Below are positions 36,011 to 44,704 of a stretch of 64,000 nucleotides of DNA, piece after piece; positions within the stretch are counted from its first letter, which is position 1; each line of letters opens with the position of its first letter. The notes beneath the pieces are model-generated. The model ran no database searches and was not told where the DNA came from. It saw only the letters and a program-made list of their open reading frames with translations. The stretch covers positions 124,001 through 188,000 of the forward strand of contig JANQOB010000006.1 in NCBI GenBank assembly GCA_028279275.1, given 5' to 3'. The translations under genes and the position numbers were made by a program. This DNA is from Gammaproteobacteria bacterium (lineage in GTDB: Bacteria > Pseudomonadota > Gammaproteobacteria > UBA4575).

Positions 36011-37171
36011 ATGCAAAATAGTAAACGGCTGGATGCTGTTCAATCCCCTATTATCCCTTACATAGGTGAAATAAGTCGTAATAACCCGAACACAATTTCA
36101 TTTGGACAGGGTGTTGCGTTTTATGGGCCTCCCAAGCAAGCATTTGAACATGTGCAAAAACATCTCGGTGATGATTCGATTAATCGTTATGGACCTGTTG
36201 AGGGAATTCCTGAGCTTCAACAAGCACTCACTAAGAAATTGAGCTCGGTTAATAAAATTATTATTAACGATAAAAATGCGGTAGTCGTAACCGCCGGTTC
36301 TAACATGGCTTTTAATACTGCCATTCTTGCTGTTACGGATCCTGGTGATGAAGTTATTTTAACTCTTCCTTATTATTTCAATCATGAAATGTCTCTGGTG
36401 ATGGAACGCTGTGTTCCCGTATTGATTCCAAGTCAAGAAAATTTTCACCTAGACATTAATAAAATCGAAGCTGCCATTACTGAAAAAACTAAAGCCATCG
36501 TATCGATCAGCCCAAATAACCCAAGCGGAGCTGTCTACTCGAAAGAAGAATTAATTGAGATAAATACTCTGTGTAAGCATCATGGTATTTATCATATTAA
36601 TGATGAAGCTTATGAAGACTTTTATTACGGGGATCACCTACATTTCTCACCTGCCTCCATAACAGATACAGATTCGCATACAATTTCATTATTCTCATTC
36701 TCTAAAGGCTATGGATTCGCTGGCTGGCGTATTGGCTACATGGTTATTCCTGTGAATTTACTCGCTGCCGTAAAGAAAATTCAAGATACAATATTAATTT
36801 CCCCTCCTATCATCTCTCAATATGCTGCAATTGGTGCTTTAAGTGCCGAGACTTCTTTTCTCAAAGATAAACGCGAAGCCATGTCTGTAAAACGCGATTT
36901 GGTGATTAATAAAATGCTCAATTTAAGAAATTTAAATAAGCAACCCACTTCTGAAGGGGCTTTCTACACACTCTTAAGTGTAGATTCTAATCAAAGTGAC
37001 ATGCAGCTTGCGAAGCAATTAATTGAAAAATACAAAGTAGCTACTATACCTGGTACAGCTTTTGGAATTGAATCGGGTTGTTATTTGCGATTGTCTTACG
37101 GTGCTCTTTTAGAGAATGAAATAAATGAAGGCCTCGATAGACTTATTCAAGGCCTTACTGAATTAGTCTGA
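36011..37171 (+). CDS. class I/II PLP-dependent aminotransferase
   Basis: 386 aa. Fold type I aminotransferase motifs: SFGQGVAFYGPP, AVVVTAGSNMAFNTAI (cofactor loop), SISPNNPSGAVYSKEEL (Asn), NDEAYEDFYY (Asp), SFSKGYGFAGWRIGYM (Schiff-base Lys) and CYLRLSYG (carboxylate-binding Arg). It resembles aspartate or aromatic aminotransferases. Amino-acid specificity cannot be read. It begins 11 nt after the NorD-like stop and may be co-transcribed. It overlaps the convergent SnoaL-like gene by 9 nt at the end. Confidence 0.9.
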   Translation: MQNSKRLDAVQSPIIPYIGEISRNNPNTISFGQGVAFYGPPKQAFEHVQKHLGDDSINRYGPVEGIPELQQALTKKLSSVNKIIINDKNAVVVTAGSNMAFNTAILAVTDPGDEVILTLPYYFNHEMSLVMERCVPVLIPSQENFHLDINKIEAAITEKTKAIVSISPNNPSGAVYSKEELIEINTLCKHHGIYHINDEAYEDFYYGDHLHFSPASITDTDSHTISLFSFSKGYGFAGWRIGYMVIPVNLLAAVKKIQDTILISPPIISQYAAIGALSAETSFLKDKREAMSVKRDLVINKMLNLRNLNKQPTSEGAFYTLLSVDSNQSDMQLAKQLIEKYKVATIPGTAFGIESGCYLRLSYGALLENEINEGLDRLIQGLTELV

Positions 37172-37534
37172 TTCGGGCACTAGCGATGAGTGATGGTCAA
37201 TAATTTTGAATTCTCCATTATCTCCCCTATAAAATACAAATGAAAAGCGTGCAGGACATTTCACTAATTCATCACTTTGATACGAAAATTCGTACTCTCC
37301 AGAATATATCGCAGCTTGACCAAAACTTCTTACATTAGGGGTACCAAATTTCACTTTTATATTTTGCATTAAAAACAAAGTTTCAAAATATTTACGAATC
37401 AATTTACGATTGTCACGTATTACTTCTGAAAAAGTTCCCCACAATACGGCATTTTCTGCATACAAATTAACAATACCATCAAGGTCGCCATTATTTAAAC
37501 AAGTCTCCCATTTTCGGAGCAGGCTTTCACTCAT
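37163..37534 (-). CDS. SnoaL-like/DUF4440 (CaMKII-association-type) protein
   Basis: 123 aa. The pattern WETCLNNGDLDGIVNLYAEN, then LWGTFSEVIRDNRKLIRKYF and the last strands (ARFSFVFYRGDNGEFKIID, then HHSSLVPE) match small NTF2-like proteins of the DUF4440/CaMKII-AD group. Such proteins are single cone-shaped domains that bind small ligands or act as simple enzymes. It is 9 nt downstream of the HerA-like gene on the same strand. No specific function. Confidence 0.75.
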   Translation of the reverse strand: MSESLLRKWETCLNNGDLDGIVNLYAENAVLWGTFSEVIRDNRKLIRKYFETLFLMQNIKVKFGTPNVRSFGQAAIYSGEYEFSYQSDELVKCPARFSFVFYRGDNGEFKIIDHHSSLVPESD

Positions 37535-37542
37535 TGTAGAAA

Positions 37543-39033
37543 TTACCTACCCTTAAATATCGAACCCATTATTCCACGTATAATAGATTGACCTAATCTG
37601 GATGTTACAACTTTTGTAGCACTCTTAATTACAGTTTGTGTAGTTGTTTCGCTTCTCGAACGCGATTTACGTTTACTTGTCGAACGTTTAGGTTTATGTG
37701 CTTTGTATTCTCTTTCTTTATCAACTTGTTTTTCAGATTTTTTAGCGGCTTCTTCTGTTCGTGCTTTCAATTTTTCAGCCGCACTTTCACGATCTACGCG
37801 CTTATCGTAAACGTCTCTAATCGGGCTCTTACCAAATACTTCTTTACGTTCAGGCTTGGTCGCTGGACCCATTCGAGATTCTGGAGGACGAATTTTCGTC
37901 TGCTGCACTATCGTAGGAACGCCATCAGGGTCTAAAACCGAAACTAAAGCCTCACCAACACCTAATTCAGTAATTACTTTTTCTGTATTTAAATCTGGGT
38001 TCTCTCTAAAAGTCGTAGCAGCAGCTTTTACTGCTTTTTTGTCGCGAGGAGTATAGGCACGCAATGCATGTTGAATACGATTTCCCAGTTGCCCCAACAC
38101 TTCGTCTGGTACATCTATTGGGTTTTGAGTAACGAAATACACGCCCACGCCCTTGGAACGAATGAGCCTCACAACCTGCTCTACTTTTTGTATTAAAGCT
38201 TTGGGGGCATCGTTAAACAATAAATGCGCTTCATCAAAGAAAAATACCAACTTGGGTTTGTCTGGATCCCCCACTTCTGGAAGCTCTTCAAATAATTCTG
38301 ACAGCAGCCATAGCAGGAATGTTGAATAAAGACGTGGATTTTGCATCAATTCATCTGCAGCAAATAAATTGATATAACCGTGCCCTTCCTCAGTCGTTCG
38401 CATCAGATCTTTTAATTCCAAAGCAGGCTCACCAAAAAAGTTCTTTGCGCCTTGTTGCTCGAGAACCAACAATCGGCGTTGTATTGCCCCTATCGATTGT
38501 TTGCTGACATTACCGTAGTCCACAGTAAGCGCGGATGCATTCTCGCCAACATGATTAAGAATAGCCCGCAAATCCTTGAAATCAAGCAGTAATAATCCTT
38601 GATCGTCAGCCAATTTAAAGGCAATGTTCAGCACACCTTCTTGGGTATCGTTTAAATCTAAGAGACGCGACAGGAGTAATGGCCCCATTTCAGATATTGT
38701 GGTGCGAACCGGGTGACCTTGCTTGCCAAAGATATCCCAAAATATGGTCGGAAACCCTCGAGGCGTATAACCCTCAACACCCGTTTTTGAAGCCCGCTCT
38801 ACAAGCTTAGGTTTCTCTTCAATCGCTTGACTGATACCACTTAAATCGCCTTTTATGTCGGCTGCAAATACTGGCACACCGGCTTGAGAAAAGCCTTCTG
38901 CTAGAATCTGTAAGGTAACGGTTTTACCTGTTCCGGTTGCCCCTGCTATTAAACCATGCCGATTAGCACGCGAAAGATAAAGACGCTGTACAGCACCGCT
39001 CTTACCAATAACGATCGTATTTTCAGTAATCAA
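37543..39033 (-). CDS. HerA-like ATPase of the YjgR/DUF853 family
   Basis: 496 aa. Walker A GATGTGKT at 31-38, the family opening [26 protein letters not shown], the Walker B strand [13 protein letters not shown] and a final Arg finger region ([18 protein letters not shown]). A Lys/Arg/Ser-rich tail (~400-470) precedes a last helix. These match DUF853/YjgR, a HerA/FtsK-type ATPase whose role in E. coli is not established. The start is TTG, since the frame is closed four codons upstream and no other start precedes the conserved part. The tail is more basic than usual in YjgR, suggesting nucleic-acid contact. Confidence 0.9.
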   Translation of the reverse strand: MITENTIVIGKSGAVQRLYLSRANRHGLIAGATGTGKTVTLQILAEGFSQAGVPVFAADIKGDLSGISQAIEEKPKLVERASKTGVEGYTPRGFPTIFWDIFGKQGHPVRTTISEMGPLLLSRLLDLNDTQEGVLNIAFKLADDQGLLLLDFKDLRAILNHVGENASALTVDYGNVSKQSIGAIQRRLLVLEQQGAKNFFGEPALELKDLMRTTEEGHGYINLFAADELMQNPRLYSTFLLWLLSELFEELPEVGDPDKPKLVFFFDEAHLLFNDAPKALIQKVEQVVRLIRSKGVGVYFVTQNPIDVPDEVLGQLGNRIQHALRAYTPRDKKAVKAAATTFRENPDLNTEKVITELGVGEALVSVLDPDGVPTIVQQTKIRPPESRMGPATKPERKEVFGKSPIRDVYDKRVDRESAAEKLKARTEEAAKKSEKQVDKEREYKAHKPKRSTSKRKSRSRSETTTQTVIKSATKVVTSRLGQSIIRGIMGSIFKGR

Positions 39034-39361
39034 AGGATTTTTCTATTATTTTTATGGTCTTTATACTTATAAGCAAAGAAGCGCCGTCAAGATGCTTGCA
39101 TACCCAGTTTATCGTATTTGGGTAGCCCTTTATGCCGCTTTAACCTCAAAAGCATAGCAAGTTAAATATAGTCCTTACAATCAATTGCTTACAACTATAT
39201 ACTCAATAAATTAGGGCAAAATATCAAAATACATCACTTAACTAATATAATTTGGAGTATAAAATTTAATCTATATTAATCATCAATAAAGACTCGCTTT
39301 ATCACTCGAATATCTTGTTGTCTGAATCGCATAACAAAAACGCTAACTCTTAAATATTATT
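39034..39361. other. 328-bp divergent intergenic region (HerA-like / prc)
   Basis: AT-rich, with no ORF of substance. It must carry the promoters of both divergent genes. The best single element is a TATAAT at 39246-39251 facing prc, but no good -35 hexamer lies 17 nt upstream. The prc gene has a TTG start with no ribosome site, so its true leader is unclear. Nothing else recognised. Confidence 0.3.
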
Positions 39362-41437
39362 TTGAAAAAACTAGTACACAAACCAACTCTGCTAAGCATA
39401 GCTGTAATTTTTTTATGCATCATCAGCAATATAAGCTATAGCAATGTAAATGATGTTCTTGCACCGGAGAAACAACATAATCGTGCAACTAAGCTCATTG
39501 CTCATTTTTTAGATAAATATCATTATAAAGAATTCGATATTAATAACGCGCTTTCAAGCGAAATACTCAATGCTTATCTTGAAGCACTAGATCCCAATCG
39601 AAGTTATTTTTACCAAAAAGATATAAATAGTTTTCAAATTTTCCGGTTCAAACTTGATGAGGCAATATTAAAATCTGAACTGAGCGCACCATTTCAAATG
39701 TTCCGCTTATATCAAGCGCGCGTAGAAGAGCGTGTATTATTTGCTTTAGAGCTCTTAGACACTAAATTTAATTTTAAGATTGATGAAGAACTGATTATTG
39801 ATCGTTCCAACTCATCCTGGGCGACTAATACTAATGATTTAAATGAAATATGGCGTAAACGTGTTAAAAATGATGTCCTCACTTTAAAGCTTGCAAATAA
39901 GAAACCTGCTGAAATTAAGGAAACACTTGAAAAACGATACAAAGGTATCGCTAAGCGAAGCACGCAAGTAGATGCAGAAGATGTTTATCAAATATTTATT
40001 AATGCTTTTGCTAGCACCTTGGAACCACACACTAATTATTTGTCACCAAGAACATCTGAAAACTTTGAAATTCGCATGAGTCTCTCGCTTGAGGGCATTG
40101 GAGCACTTTTACGTACAGATGGAGAATATACTGTAGTAGAAAAAGTTATTCCTGGTGGTCCAGCAGACTTAAGTGATCTACTACATGGTTCGGATAGAAT
40201 CGTAGGTATATCTCAAGAGGGCGAAAAAGAATTTAAAGATGTCGTTGGTTGGCGCTTAGAAGAAGTCGTAGCACTGATTCGTGGTGCTAAAGGGACTAAG
40301 GTAAATTTACAAATACTACCGGGTGACGAAGGCACAGCCGCAAAAATCAAAGAAATTCAAATCACCCGAGATAAAATTAAATTAGAAGAACAAGCTGCCA
40401 AAAGCGAAATCATAGAAATAGAAGAAGATTCTTTAAAATATAAAGTTGGCATAATAGATGTACCAACTTTCTACATAGATTTTGCTGCCTATCAGCGTGG
40501 CGACAAGGATTACCGCAGCACAACCCGAGATGTAGATAACCTCATTGCTGACCTTAAAGAACAAAAGATCGATGCACTTATTCTCGATTTGCGTGGTAAT
40601 GGCGGTGGTTCACTTACTGAAGCAACTCAGCTTGCTGGTTTATTCATTGATGAAGGTCCTATTGTTCAAGTTCAGGATTCCAGTGGGCACATCGAAGTTC
40701 ACCGTGACCGTGATCCAAAAATTTCCTACTATGGCCCTTTAGTGGTTTTAGTAGACCGTTATAGCGCATCTGCATCTGAAATTGTTGCCAGCGCTATTCA
40801 AGATTACCACCGTGGTATCGTCGTAGGCGAAACTACTTTTGGTAAAGGAACGGTACAGCAACTGGTTGACTTGAATAACTTTAGTACCAGTGATGATGAA
40901 AAACTCGGTCAATTGAAGGCCACAATCGCCCAATACTTTCGAATTAACGGTAGCAGCACTCAACACAGTGGTGTAATTCCAGATATAGACTTCCACACAC
41001 TTTTTGAAGATGAAGACTATGGTGAACGCGCATTAAAAAATGCTTTGCCTTCAAATACTATCGCACCTGTAAAACACCACTACGGTGACATAGATGAAAG
41101 GATCATTACACAAACAAATGAGATGCATAAGAATCGAGCTTACTCGGATGAAAAATTTAACTCTCTTATCGAAATGTTCCAGCTTGACTATGATGTAAGA
41201 AACCAAAAAACTATTTCTTTATTAGAATCTACCCGAAAAGCGGAATATCAACGCGTTGAATCAACTCGCTCAGAATATGAAATATTACTAAAAGATACTG
41301 AAGAAAACCTAAACAAACTAGATGACGACGAAGCTTTCATAGATGTGCTCTTGGACGAGACCGCACATATAGCAACAGATCTTGTCAAGCTACTAAAAGA
41401 ACAGAATTCTAGTTCCTTTGTTTATAGGAACTATTAA
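39362..41437 (+). CDS. prc: carboxy-terminal processing protease Prc
   Basis: 691 aa, close to E. coli Prc (682). Signal peptide (~9-27), an N-terminal helical domain, a PDZ domain (~240-325, EGIGALLRTDGEYTVVEKVI then GGPADLSDLLHGSDRIVG), the S41 peptidase domain with the catalytic Ser in DRYSASASE and the Lys in GETTFGKGTVQ, and a C-terminal helical extension (DUF3340). It is a periplasmic protease that trims or degrades envelope proteins, with links to peptidoglycan hydrolase turnover in E. coli. The TTG start gives a normal signal peptide. It is followed by a dispersed repeat on the opposite strand. Confidence 0.95.
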   Translation: MKKLVHKPTLLSIAVIFLCIISNISYSNVNDVLAPEKQHNRATKLIAHFLDKYHYKEFDINNALSSEILNAYLEALDPNRSYFYQKDINSFQIFRFKLDEAILKSELSAPFQMFRLYQARVEERVLFALELLDTKFNFKIDEELIIDRSNSSWATNTNDLNEIWRKRVKNDVLTLKLANKKPAEIKETLEKRYKGIAKRSTQVDAEDVYQIFINAFASTLEPHTNYLSPRTSENFEIRMSLSLEGIGALLRTDGEYTVVEKVIPGGPADLSDLLHGSDRIVGISQEGEKEFKDVVGWRLEEVVALIRGAKGTKVNLQILPGDEGTAAKIKEIQITRDKIKLEEQAAKSEIIEIEEDSLKYKVGIIDVPTFYIDFAAYQRGDKDYRSTTRDVDNLIADLKEQKIDALILDLRGNGGGSLTEATQLAGLFIDEGPIVQVQDSSGHIEVHRDRDPKISYYGPLVVLVDRYSASASEIVASAIQDYHRGIVVGETTFGKGTVQQLVDLNNFSTSDDEKLGQLKATIAQYFRINGSSTQHSGVIPDIDFHTLFEDEDYGERALKNALPSNTIAPVKHHYGDIDERIITQTNEMHKNRAYSDEKFNSLIEMFQLDYDVRNQKTISLLESTRKAEYQRVESTRSEYEILLKDTEENLNKLDDDEAFIDVLLDETAHIATDLVKLLKEQNSSSFVYRNY

Positions 41438-41448
41438 GTAAGTAAAAA

Positions 41449-41520
41449 CAAGTACGAATATGAGATGCATCATCCATGATGCAGTAGATTAAAGTTAAGC
41501 GATTTCAAAGTACAAACATA
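41449..41520 (-). repeat. dispersed hairpin repeat, copy B (inverted, shorter)
   Basis: On the minus strand this copy reads ATGTTTGTA, then CTTTGAAATCG, AACTTTAATCT, then a perfect 7-bp stem GCATCAT/ATGATGC, then TCATATTCGTACTT. Compared with copy A it lacks the first hairpin (about 20 bp) and the last part. It lies in the gap after prc. The stem bases differ from copy A yet pair completely. Confidence 0.6.
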
Positions 41521-41539
41521 AGATTGTCAGTCATCAAAT

Positions 41540-41855
41540 CTAGTAGTCGCAAGTAGTTCTCCCATTACTGTAAATTGTATTTCCATACTCGTCAGTATAT
41601 GAAGTAACCCCATCACTGTAATTTGTTATACCAGATTCGTCTGAATAATACATCAGTCCATTACTAATGGTAAGTAACTCCATTTTCATCTGTATAACCC
41701 GTAATACCATCGTTGCAAGTTACTGTGTTGTCAGGAGCGGCATAACAACCTGTGATCTCAGAGAATACTTCAGCAGAAAAAATCATCGGGAGAATGAAAA
41801 TTGTTACTGTCATAAAACTCTCTATTGATGTTCGCATTAGGTCGTTATCAGTCAT
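41540..41855 (-). pseudogene. small exported repeat protein, frameshifted
   Basis: From ATG 41855 the frame gives a signal-like N-terminus (ESFMTVTIFILPMIFSAEVF), GCYAAPDNTVTCNDG and ITGYTDENGVTY, then stops at 41664. Directly after the frame break, the next frame carries on the same repeat: SNGLMYYSDESGITNYSDG, VTSYTDEYGNTIYSNG, RTTCDY and a stop at 41540. So about three 16-residue units of the form G-x-x-x-Y-S/T-D-E-x-G are split by what looks like one extra base near 41663-41667. Either the gene is decaying or the assembly has an error. Similar small Tyr/Gly/Asp-repeat exported proteins occur in other proteobacteria with no known role. The start overlaps the stop of a small membrane ORF by 8 nt. 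Confidence 0.55.
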
Positions 41856-42093
41856 GATTACTAGTTTTATTTATTAAAAACCTTCTAAAAGACTCCATTA
41901 TTACCAGAGTTACTCCTAATATCACTATCACAGGGATGTAGCTTTCTTTTGGATTTAAAATCCAAGCAATTATTAATATCACCTCAATACAAAGTAATCC
42001 TAGATTAAATATTGCAAACAATTAAATATATCTTCTTGAAATTAAAACAAACAACAATATTAGAAATAGATTTGCTATAAAGCATATGTCCAT
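41848..42093 (-). pseudogene. small membrane-protein ORF interrupted by an in-frame TAA
   Basis: From ATG 42093: 23 residues (MDICFIANLFLILLFVLISR and three more), a TAA at 42022-42024, then 57 more codons in the same frame. These contain two clear membrane helices (FNLGLLCIEVILIIAWIL and VIVILGVTLVIMES) and end at 41848. Read through, it would be an 80-residue protein with three helices. Alternatively the second part starts at a TTG right after the stop. It overlaps the start of the frameshifted repeat protein, so the two may have formed a small operon. Family not recognised; could be chance hydrophobic coding in AT-rich DNA. Confidence 0.3.
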
Positions 42094-42442
42094 TTTAGAC
42101 CAATAATATCCCTATATAAAAATCTCTGACACTTCCATGCAAACTAAACAACGGAAAAAATACTAAATATAAATCGAATAAATAATATATTCGATATAAT
42201 CGAATAACTTCTCAAACAAATACGAATTGTGGACTAGCAAATTATTTATTAATGTCGAACCATATTAAAATCATATAGTTTCTATGTTCGACTATTAGCA
42301 ATAGTTTAGTTGTTTATAATATCTATAGAATAGTATACGTGTATATACAAGAGTTTATTTCTAGCTTCATAATATTATTTGTAATTACTTTTTGTGCACT
42401 ATTTATCACAAGATTACTTATTAAAAGAATATTATCAAACGA
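42094..42442. other. gene-poor AT-rich stretch with one tiny ORF
   Basis: No supported gene. The only coding hint is a GTG-started frame on the plus strand at 42339-42446 for 35 residues with one hydrophobic helix (FISSFIILFVITFCALFIT) and a basic end. It has no ribosome site and runs into repeat copy C by 4 nt. The flanking base composition is very AT-rich with many short TATA-like runs, so promoter guesses would be meaningless. Confidence 0.3.
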
Positions 42443-42549
42443 ATGATTTCCGCTTTTTCTCCATAGCGGACATTATATATAAGATTGAATAACTTTAATC
42501 TGTTGCATCATCCTCGATGCATATGCAATTCGCACTTCCCTGTGCTCAC
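42443..42549 (+). repeat. dispersed hairpin repeat, copy C
   Basis: It shows both hairpins: TTTCCGC...GCGGACA (as in copy A, with better pairing) and GCATC/GATGC in the middle. Shared blocks with copy A are GCGGACATT, TAATCTGTTGCATC and CCCTGTGCTCAC (one base changed); shared with copy B is AACTTTAATCT. It lies 174 nt upstream of the next gene. Between its end and that gene (42550-42722) I see only the ribosome site AAAGGGAG. Confidence 0.62.
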
Positions 42550-42722
42550 CACTCATCGTGAAAACTTACATCAATATTATTCATGTTTAACATAAATAAA
42601 AATTTATCATTCCAAGTGTCTGTAAATTCAAACCCTTTGGATAATATAAAGTGTTAATGCTTAGCTTTTAAGCACTCCAGCCGCTTAAGATGTTAACACC
42701 GCTCTGTTAAAGGGAGTTAACA

Positions 42723-43085
42723 ATGTTAAAGACTTCGAGTGTCTTCTTAGTTTTATGCTTTATTTTTGCCATCCCTAATCCAGCTCTTTCAGAAGAGCGT
42801 CCTGAAATTAATCGATTTTGTATGTGGAAAGCGAGCGCAGCACAAGTAATTGCCATGAATCGAGATATTGGTCTAGATGAAACAGAGATTATTGCTCAAT
42901 ATCTAAAACAAGAAGCCGATTATAATGAGCAATTAATTGTTTTGAGCTTAATCGATAGAATTTATGGTACTTATGAGTTTGTCACGCATGACACGATATA
43001 TTCACAAACGAACAAAACTTGTTTACGCGATTTTTATATTGATAAAACTCAAGAAGTTTTTTTATCGCAAAATACTGGTAAATGA
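42723..43085 (+). CDS. small exported protein of unknown function
   Basis: 120 aa. Clear ribosome site (AAAGGGAG, 8 nt before the ATG) and signal peptide (~6-23, VFLVLCFIFAIPNPALSEE). The mature part is helical (FCMWKASAAQVIAMNRDIG, EIIAQYLKQEADYNEQLIVL) with two Cys (in RFCMW and KTCLRDF) that may form a disulfide. No family recognised. It is convergent with the TraB-like gene, ending 6 nt from it. A small periplasmic stress or binding protein is possible but unsupported. Confidence 0.75.
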   Translation: MLKTSSVFLVLCFIFAIPNPALSEERPEINRFCMWKASAAQVIAMNRDIGLDETEIIAQYLKQEADYNEQLIVLSLIDRIYGTYEFVTHDTIYSQTNKTCLRDFYIDKTQEVFLSQNTGK

Positions 43086-43091
43086 CATTAT

Positions 43092-44288
43092 TTATGTCAA
43101 TTGCCCAAAAATTCTGAATCCAGCTACGTAGGTTCCAATTGCAGAACCTAACGAACTCAGCACGAAAATTAATAATATTCGTGCGACTCTGTTTTTACGC
43201 CAACCCAACGCAGTTGAAGTGTCTTTGCGTAAATCGCTGAAATCACTCACGGTTGGCTTTCGTATAAATAACTCCATTGCAGCAGTAACCATACCCGCAC
43301 CAATGGTTGGATTTAGTGAAGTGATCGGAGCTGCAATAAATGCAGTAATTATCGTCAACAAATGCGCACCCGCAATTGTTGCACCTAAGGCTGATAAACT
43401 GCCATTAATAATTACCCACTGCCAAACTAAACTCCAACCTAATTCAGGGCCTTTTTGAAAACCTAAATAAAAACCAAATAGAATTAAGGCAACAATTATC
43501 CAAGGGAGAAATTTAAGCCATGATCTTTTTTTTGGAATAATATCTAATTCTGCGATTACGTCGTCTACTTTCATGGTATCTACTTGTGCGGCATATTCTT
43601 CTAGATACTTCGTCATCCCTTTTACATGCCCTGCACCTACAATTGCTAACAAGTCTTTGCCAGAATTTTTTTGAAGCACTTTTAGCAATTTTGCAGCCAT
43701 ATATCGATCGCGCTCATCTATCAAAGGAACAAACAAATCATTCGCATCTTCAGAAAATTGAGCAAAAGTAGTTTCTAACAAATCTCCACTTTTTAACTTT
43801 TCAATTTCTTCTTCTGAAACCGTCTCGCGAGAAACAACGCTCGTAAATAGTCCTGAAATTATATAAAGTCGTTTCCAAAAAGGTACATTGTGATAAACAC
43901 GTTTAAGTGTTGTACCCACCTCTCGATCAATAAGTTCTAGAGGCAAATTCTGCTCATCTGCATGCTTAATTGCAGTTTTCATCTCCAAACCAGGTTCAAT
44001 TCCCAGTTGTTCAGCCATACGCTGTTGATAAGATCCAAGCGCTAAGCTTGCAGTAACCATGCTTGCTTTTCCATTGCGAATTACTTCGAACAAATCCATT
44101 TTTGCCAATGCATTAGGATCTGTCATGGTATTAAACCTGCTTTGACAAAGTTCAATACACACAATATCAAACTCGCCAGACTGAATAAGTTGCTGCGTTT
44201 TTTCAGCACTTGCGCGCGAGACATGTGCTGTGCCTAATATAGTAAGCTTGCTCTCACCAAAAGAGAGCGATTGAATAGGTTCTTCCAC
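43092..44288 (-). CDS. TraB family membrane protein (PrgY-like)
   Basis: 398 aa. The N-terminal TraB domain has LTILGTAHVSRASAEKTQQL, FDIVCIELCQSRFN and AIVGAGHVKGMTKYL, the family's conserved GTAHVS and GAGHVKG motifs. The C-terminal half has about four membrane helices (WLKFLPWIIVALILFGFYLG onward). TraB/PrgY proteins block or degrade peptide pheromones in enterococci, and related proteins have a proposed metalloprotease (Tiki-like) fold. The role in gammaproteobacteria is not settled. The start is GTG with no clear ribosome site. Confidence 0.87.
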   Translation of the reverse strand: MEEPIQSLSFGESKLTILGTAHVSRASAEKTQQLIQSGEFDIVCIELCQSRFNTMTDPNALAKMDLFEVIRNGKASMVTASLALGSYQQRMAEQLGIEPGLEMKTAIKHADEQNLPLELIDREVGTTLKRVYHNVPFWKRLYIISGLFTSVVSRETVSEEEIEKLKSGDLLETTFAQFSEDANDLFVPLIDERDRYMAAKLLKVLQKNSGKDLLAIVGAGHVKGMTKYLEEYAAQVDTMKVDDVIAELDIIPKKRSWLKFLPWIIVALILFGFYLGFQKGPELGWSLVWQWVIINGSLSALGATIAGAHLLTIITAFIAAPITSLNPTIGAGMVTAAMELFIRKPTVSDFSDLRKDTSTALGWRKNRVARILLIFVLSSLGSAIGTYVAGFRIFGQLT

Positions 44289-44339
44289 GACTTGAATTAA
44301 TTAAAGAAATTGTAAATGTAATCGAAAGGCTGTATATCT

Positions 44340-44702
44340 TTATGCTTCATCATACTCATTATATTTTTTAGAACTACCTTTCACCTTCTCAACTGGATAA
44401 CGCTTTTCATTGAGTTCCATTTTACGTTTCGTGATCTCCATTAAATCAATATTGAGTTGATCAGATAAACGTAGTAAAAAAATGAATATGTCTGCCATTT
44501 CAAATGCCACTGCTGCATGACGTTGAGGCTCGAGCTCATAACTATCTTTCTCGCTCATCCATTGAAAATGTTCTAGTAATTCAGACGCTTCTACTGATAA
44601 AGCCATAGAAAGGTTTTTTGGGCAATGAAATTGTTCCCAGTCTCTAACTTGAGCGAATTCTTTTAATTTTAGTTTTAATTCCTCAATTGCCGGTTCACTC
44701 AT
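44340..44702 (-). CDS. MazG-like nucleotide pyrophosphohydrolase
   Basis: 120 aa. All-alpha NTP pyrophosphatase of the RS21-C6/dCTPase type: FHCPKNLSMALSVEASELLE with EHFQW gives the ExxE metal-binding pair, and AFEMADIFIFLLRLSDQL gives the second acidic pair (E and D). It hydrolyses non-canonical or excess dNTPs to monophosphates. The start follows the stop of the YihY-like gene by 2 nt (TAGATATG), so the two are coupled. Confidence 0.88.
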   Translation of the reverse strand: MSEPAIEELKLKLKEFAQVRDWEQFHCPKNLSMALSVEASELLEHFQWMSEKDSYELEPQRHAAVAFEMADIFIFLLRLSDQLNIDLMEITKRKMELNEKRYPVEKVKGSSKKYNEYDEA

Positions 44703-44704
44703 AT

